From Methylomonas sp. (GTDB taxonomy: Bacteria; Pseudomonadota; Gammaproteobacteria; Methylococcales; Methylomonadaceae), in contig NZ_JALOBS010000009.1 in assembly GCF_023228165.1 (NCBI RefSeq), forward strand, positions 1 through 64,000: a DNA stretch of 64,000 nucleotides, written 5' to 3'. Every line of letters begins with the position of its first letter. Within the stretch, counting starts at the first letter, position 1. The notes under the pieces are model-generated. The model searched no databases, was not told the DNA's origin, and saw only the letters and a list, made by a program, of their open reading frames with translations. Of this stretch, positions 61,587-64,000 are shown piece by piece. The position numbers and the translations under genes are program-made.

Positions 61587-62975
61587 GTGAATAGCCCAGA
61601 ATTTTCCGCATTACCGTTAAAACCCGCCTTACTTGAAAACATTGCATCGCTAGGCTATACCCAGCTAACCCCCATACAGGCCGAAAGCCTACCGCATATA
61701 CTGGAGGGCAAGGACGTAATTGCCCAAGCCAAAACCGGTAGCGGAAAAACAGCCGCGTTCGGTATTGGTTTAATTTCCCGGTTGGATGTCGGTCATTTCA
61801 AAGTCCAAGCCTTGGTAATATGCCCTACCCGCGAACTGGCCGATCAAGTCTGCAAGGAAATGCGTCAATTAGCCCGCTTCACCCAAAATATTAAAGTGTT
61901 GGCTTTGTGCGGCGGCGTGCCGTTTGCGCCGCAGCGGGACTCCTTACTGCACGGTGCGCATGTGGTCGTGGGCACGCCCGGCCGCTTGCAGGAACACCTG
62001 CAAAAACACAGTTTGCGTCTGGATCATATAAAAGTGTTGGTGTTGGATGAAGCCGACCGAATGTTGGACATGGGCTTTTCGGACATCATTAGCGATGTAA
62101 TTTCATACGCCCCCAGTCACCGGCAAACCCTGTTATTTTCGGCAACCTACTCCGACACGATTCGGAAACTGAGTCAATCCTTTCAATTTAAACCCATCGC
62201 CGTCAGCATAGACACCAACCATCACGACAACGATCTGGCCCAACACTTCCATCGCGTCGACCCAGCGAAAAGATTGCACGCCTTGGGCTATTTATTGGCC
62301 TACCACCGACCTGAATCCACGGTAGTATTTTGCAACACCAAGCGTGAATGCCAGGATGTGGCAGGCAGCCTGGCCAATTGCGGCTTTTCCGTGCAAGCCT
62401 TGCATGGTGATTTGGAACAAAGAGACCGCGACCAAGTTTTAGTGCGGTTCGCCAATAAAAGTTGCTCGGTATTGGTAGCCACGGACGTAGCCGCCAGAGG
62501 CCTGGATATCAAGGAATTGCAGGCCGTCATCAACTATGAACTGCCCTGGGACCCGGAGGTGTACGTGCACCGCATTGGACGCTCCGGCCGGGCCGGCAAA
62601 AAAGGTTTGGCGCTGAGCTTGTGCGCCGAGACCGAGCTGGACAGAGTCAAGGCCATTGAAGATTACCTGAACATTTCAGCTCATTGGGACGAACTAGCGC
62701 CCTTTAAACTGAGTTATGAACGGCGCTTTCAACCGCCCATGATCACGCTATGGATCGACGGCGGCCGCAAACAGAAAGTACGTCCGGGTGATATTTTGGG
62801 CGCCTTGACGGGCACGGCCGGTATTGCCGCCACCGAAGTCGGCAAAATCGATGTATTTGACAAACACGCCTACGTAGCCATAACCCGCCAATATGCCGAC
62901 CAGGCCTTGACTTGTCTAAGAAACGGCAAAATTAAGGGCCGCCGCTACAATGTGCACAAGTCCCAATGGGATTAA
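61587..62975 (+). CDS. dbpA: ATP-dependent RNA helicase DbpA
   Basis: A 462-aa DEAD-box helicase: AKTGSGKT (motif I), PTRELADQV, GTPGRLQEH, DEADRMLD (motif II), SAT, and HRIGRSGRAGK. The C-terminal domain ITLWIDGGRKQKVRPGDILGA is the DbpA RNA-binding domain that targets hairpin 92 of 23S rRNA. The start codon is GTG. Acts in 50S assembly. Confidence 0.96.
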   Translation: MNSPEFSALPLKPALLENIASLGYTQLTPIQAESLPHILEGKDVIAQAKTGSGKTAAFGIGLISRLDVGHFKVQALVICPTRELADQVCKEMRQLARFTQNIKVLALCGGVPFAPQRDSLLHGAHVVVGTPGRLQEHLQKHSLRLDHIKVLVLDEADRMLDMGFSDIISDVISYAPSHRQTLLFSATYSDTIRKLSQSFQFKPIAVSIDTNHHDNDLAQHFHRVDPAKRLHALGYLLAYHRPESTVVFCNTKRECQDVAGSLANCGFSVQALHGDLEQRDRDQVLVRFANKSCSVLVATDVAARGLDIKELQAVINYELPWDPEVYVHRIGRSGRAGKKGLALSLCAETELDRVKAIEDYLNISAHWDELAPFKLSYERRFQPPMITLWIDGGRKQKVRPGDILGALTGTAGIAATEVGKIDVFDKHAYVAITRQYADQALTCLRNGKIKGRRYNVHKSQWD

Positions 62976-63065
62976 AACGCCGAGTGTTTGCCATGTTGTA
63001 CTATTCGCGGATACGCGCATCCGAAAAATTGTAATCCGTCAGCACATCGTGATCAGGAAAATACC

Positions 63066-63638
63066 GTGTCTGAGCCATTGACTAAACCCCAACAGAGCGT
63101 TTTATTGAGCCTGGCCTGGCAATCCGTTGCCCATGGCCTAAAAACCGGCAAGCCGCTGAGCGTCGATAATTCGAAATATTCGCCGGCACTGGTAAAGCCC
63201 CGCGCAACCTTTGTGATGTTGGAATACCACCAGCAACCACGCGGCTGTATCGGTCGTCTGGACCCGGTTCGCCCATTAGCGGAAGATGTCTCGGAAAATG
63301 CCTTTGCCGCCGCGTTTTGCGATAGACATTTCCCTGCCGTCAGTTCCGAGGAACTTGACGAACTGGATATCCATATCGATCTGGTATCCGCGCTGGAACC
63401 ACTCAGTTTTAATTCGGAAGTAGAACTCATCAGCCAATTAAGGCCGCATATCGACGGCCTGGTTTTACAAGACGGCTCGCACCATGCTTCCTTTTTGCCT
63501 TCCAACTGGCAAAGCCTGCCTAGCCCCATGCAATTTCTGCAGCACCTCAAGCACAAGGCCGGACTTCCGCTTACCTACTGGTCTAAAACCATCAAAGCCA
63601 ACCGCTTCACCACGCAACAGCTGCCCTGCGCGGATTAA
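63066..63638 (+). CDS. amrA: AMMECR1 family protein (AmmeMemoRadiSam system A)
   Basis: A 190-aa AMMECR1-domain protein. PRATFVMLEYHQQPRGCIGRL is the signature, with GRL followed by D, and NAFAAAFCDRHFPAVSSEEL is the next conserved block. I choose GTG at 63066 because AGGAAA lies upstream and the first conserved residues follow; the frame is open from 62988. The family is linked by gene neighbourhood to a radical-SAM enzyme (AmrS) and a Memo-like protein, which are not in this window. Function unknown. Confidence 0.85.
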   Translation: MSEPLTKPQQSVLLSLAWQSVAHGLKTGKPLSVDNSKYSPALVKPRATFVMLEYHQQPRGCIGRLDPVRPLAEDVSENAFAAAFCDRHFPAVSSEELDELDIHIDLVSALEPLSFNSEVELISQLRPHIDGLVLQDGSHHASFLPSNWQSLPSPMQFLQHLKHKAGLPLTYWSKTIKANRFTTQQLPCAD

Positions 63639-63857
63639 TACTCCGCATCCGCTCGCTTCGCTGCGCGGTTATATGTGCCTAATCGCCGCCGAACAGTTAA
63701 AATAGTCCGTTCGATTGTTTGTATGCTGCCCGCTACAGGCCGAATCAGGCTTAAAGAATGCCGCTAAAATTAACTGCTGTCATTAATCTTCAACCGCCTT
63801 TTGCATTAATCGGGCAACCGCAAATTTGATAGACTTCTTTGTATAAAGAGATGAAAG

Positions 63858-64000
63858 ATGGCTTTATCCGGATATAAAAATTTTCTGTTTGTTATGCTGA
63901 TGGGATCCACGGCTTGCACCACGCTACCGCCGGCGGCAAAAGCCTACGATAACTTCGCCGACTATGCAGAGTCGGTCTTCAGGCACCAAAATGTGTTGAT
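63858..64000 (+). CDS. Lipoprotein, N-terminal part (cut by window edge)
   Basis: An open frame from ATG 63858 to the last base, giving about 47 residues. A hydrophobic segment (FLFVMLMGSTAC) ends in a Cys that could be lipidated, followed by TTLPPAAKAYDNFADYAES. AGAG lies 7 bases before the ATG. Product otherwise unknown. Confidence 0.6.
   Translation, partial: MALSGYKNFLFVMLMGSTACTTLPPAAKAYDNFADYAESVFRHQNVL

Overview
The window looks like chromosome of a gammaproteobacterial methanotroph (Methylococcales, Methylomonas/Methylobacter-like). This is an inference from a NifL/NifA pair facing an Azotobacter-type rnf-nafY operon, a cytochrome P460 gene, gammaproteobacterial-type flg and mre-mrd clusters, moderate GC and the general flavour of the proteins. 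No rRNA, tRNA or CRISPR array was seen. LAYOUT: (1) 1-14 kb is a nitrogen-fixation region. A SIR2-like gene (362-1213) has its own NifA/sigma-54 promoter. NAD-malic enzyme, nifA and nifL lie on the minus strand. Divergent from nifL, an operon rnfABCDGEH - unknown gene - rhodanese - nafY runs on the plus strand. The nifL/rnfA gap holds two TGT-N10-ACA NifA sites and two back-to-back -24/-12 promoters, so NifL/NifA probably control their own synthesis, electron delivery to nitrogenase (Rnf) and FeMo-cofactor handling (NafY) together. (2) 14-16.6 kb has a 5'-nucleotidase, a TetR regulator and a cytochrome P460, with three 18-bp operators at exact 31-bp spacing. (3) 17-25 kb is a metal-homeostasis island: a small CDF-like transporter, a collapsed czc-type RND operon still coupled to an intact two-component system and a PepSY protein, a Zn-type ArsR/SmtB repressor with a textbook operator, a CzcD-like exporter, a DMT transporter with a His-rich tail, and a four-repeat membrane protein sharing a 29-bp upstream box with the PepSY operon. 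(4) 25-28.7 kb is accessory and partly decayed: DUF805, a PNPOx-fold protein, an IS1380 transposase remnant and a dead DUF433/DUF5615 toxin-antitoxin pair. (5) 28.7-40.4 kb is housekeeping: gatCAB with an Uma2-family gene inside, then mreBCD-mrdA-rodA-mltB, thpR and a thioredoxin-fold protein. MreC appears to start at an ATA codon. (6) 40.4-50.4 kb is a complete flgBCDEFGHIJKL operon under a sigma-54-type promoter, with a C10 tract inside flgF. (7) 50.4-51.6 kb is a scar: an IS3 transposase fragment cut at a set of paired inverted 10-bp motifs. (8) 51.6-61.5 kb is the most unusual part. A six-gene minus-strand operon encodes a secreted cyclooxygenase/alpha-dioxygenase-like heme protein (distal Gln/His, catalytic Tyr and proximal His motifs present), two catalase-related proteins of the allene-oxide-synthase kind, a DyP-type peroxidase, a membrane protein with duplicated domains and a small hypothetical. 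A LuxR-type regulator is divergent. It reads as a possible bacterial oxylipin-type (fatty-acid hydroperoxide) pathway. (9) 61.5-64 kb has dbpA, an AMMECR1-family gene and the start of a lipoprotein gene cut by the window edge.
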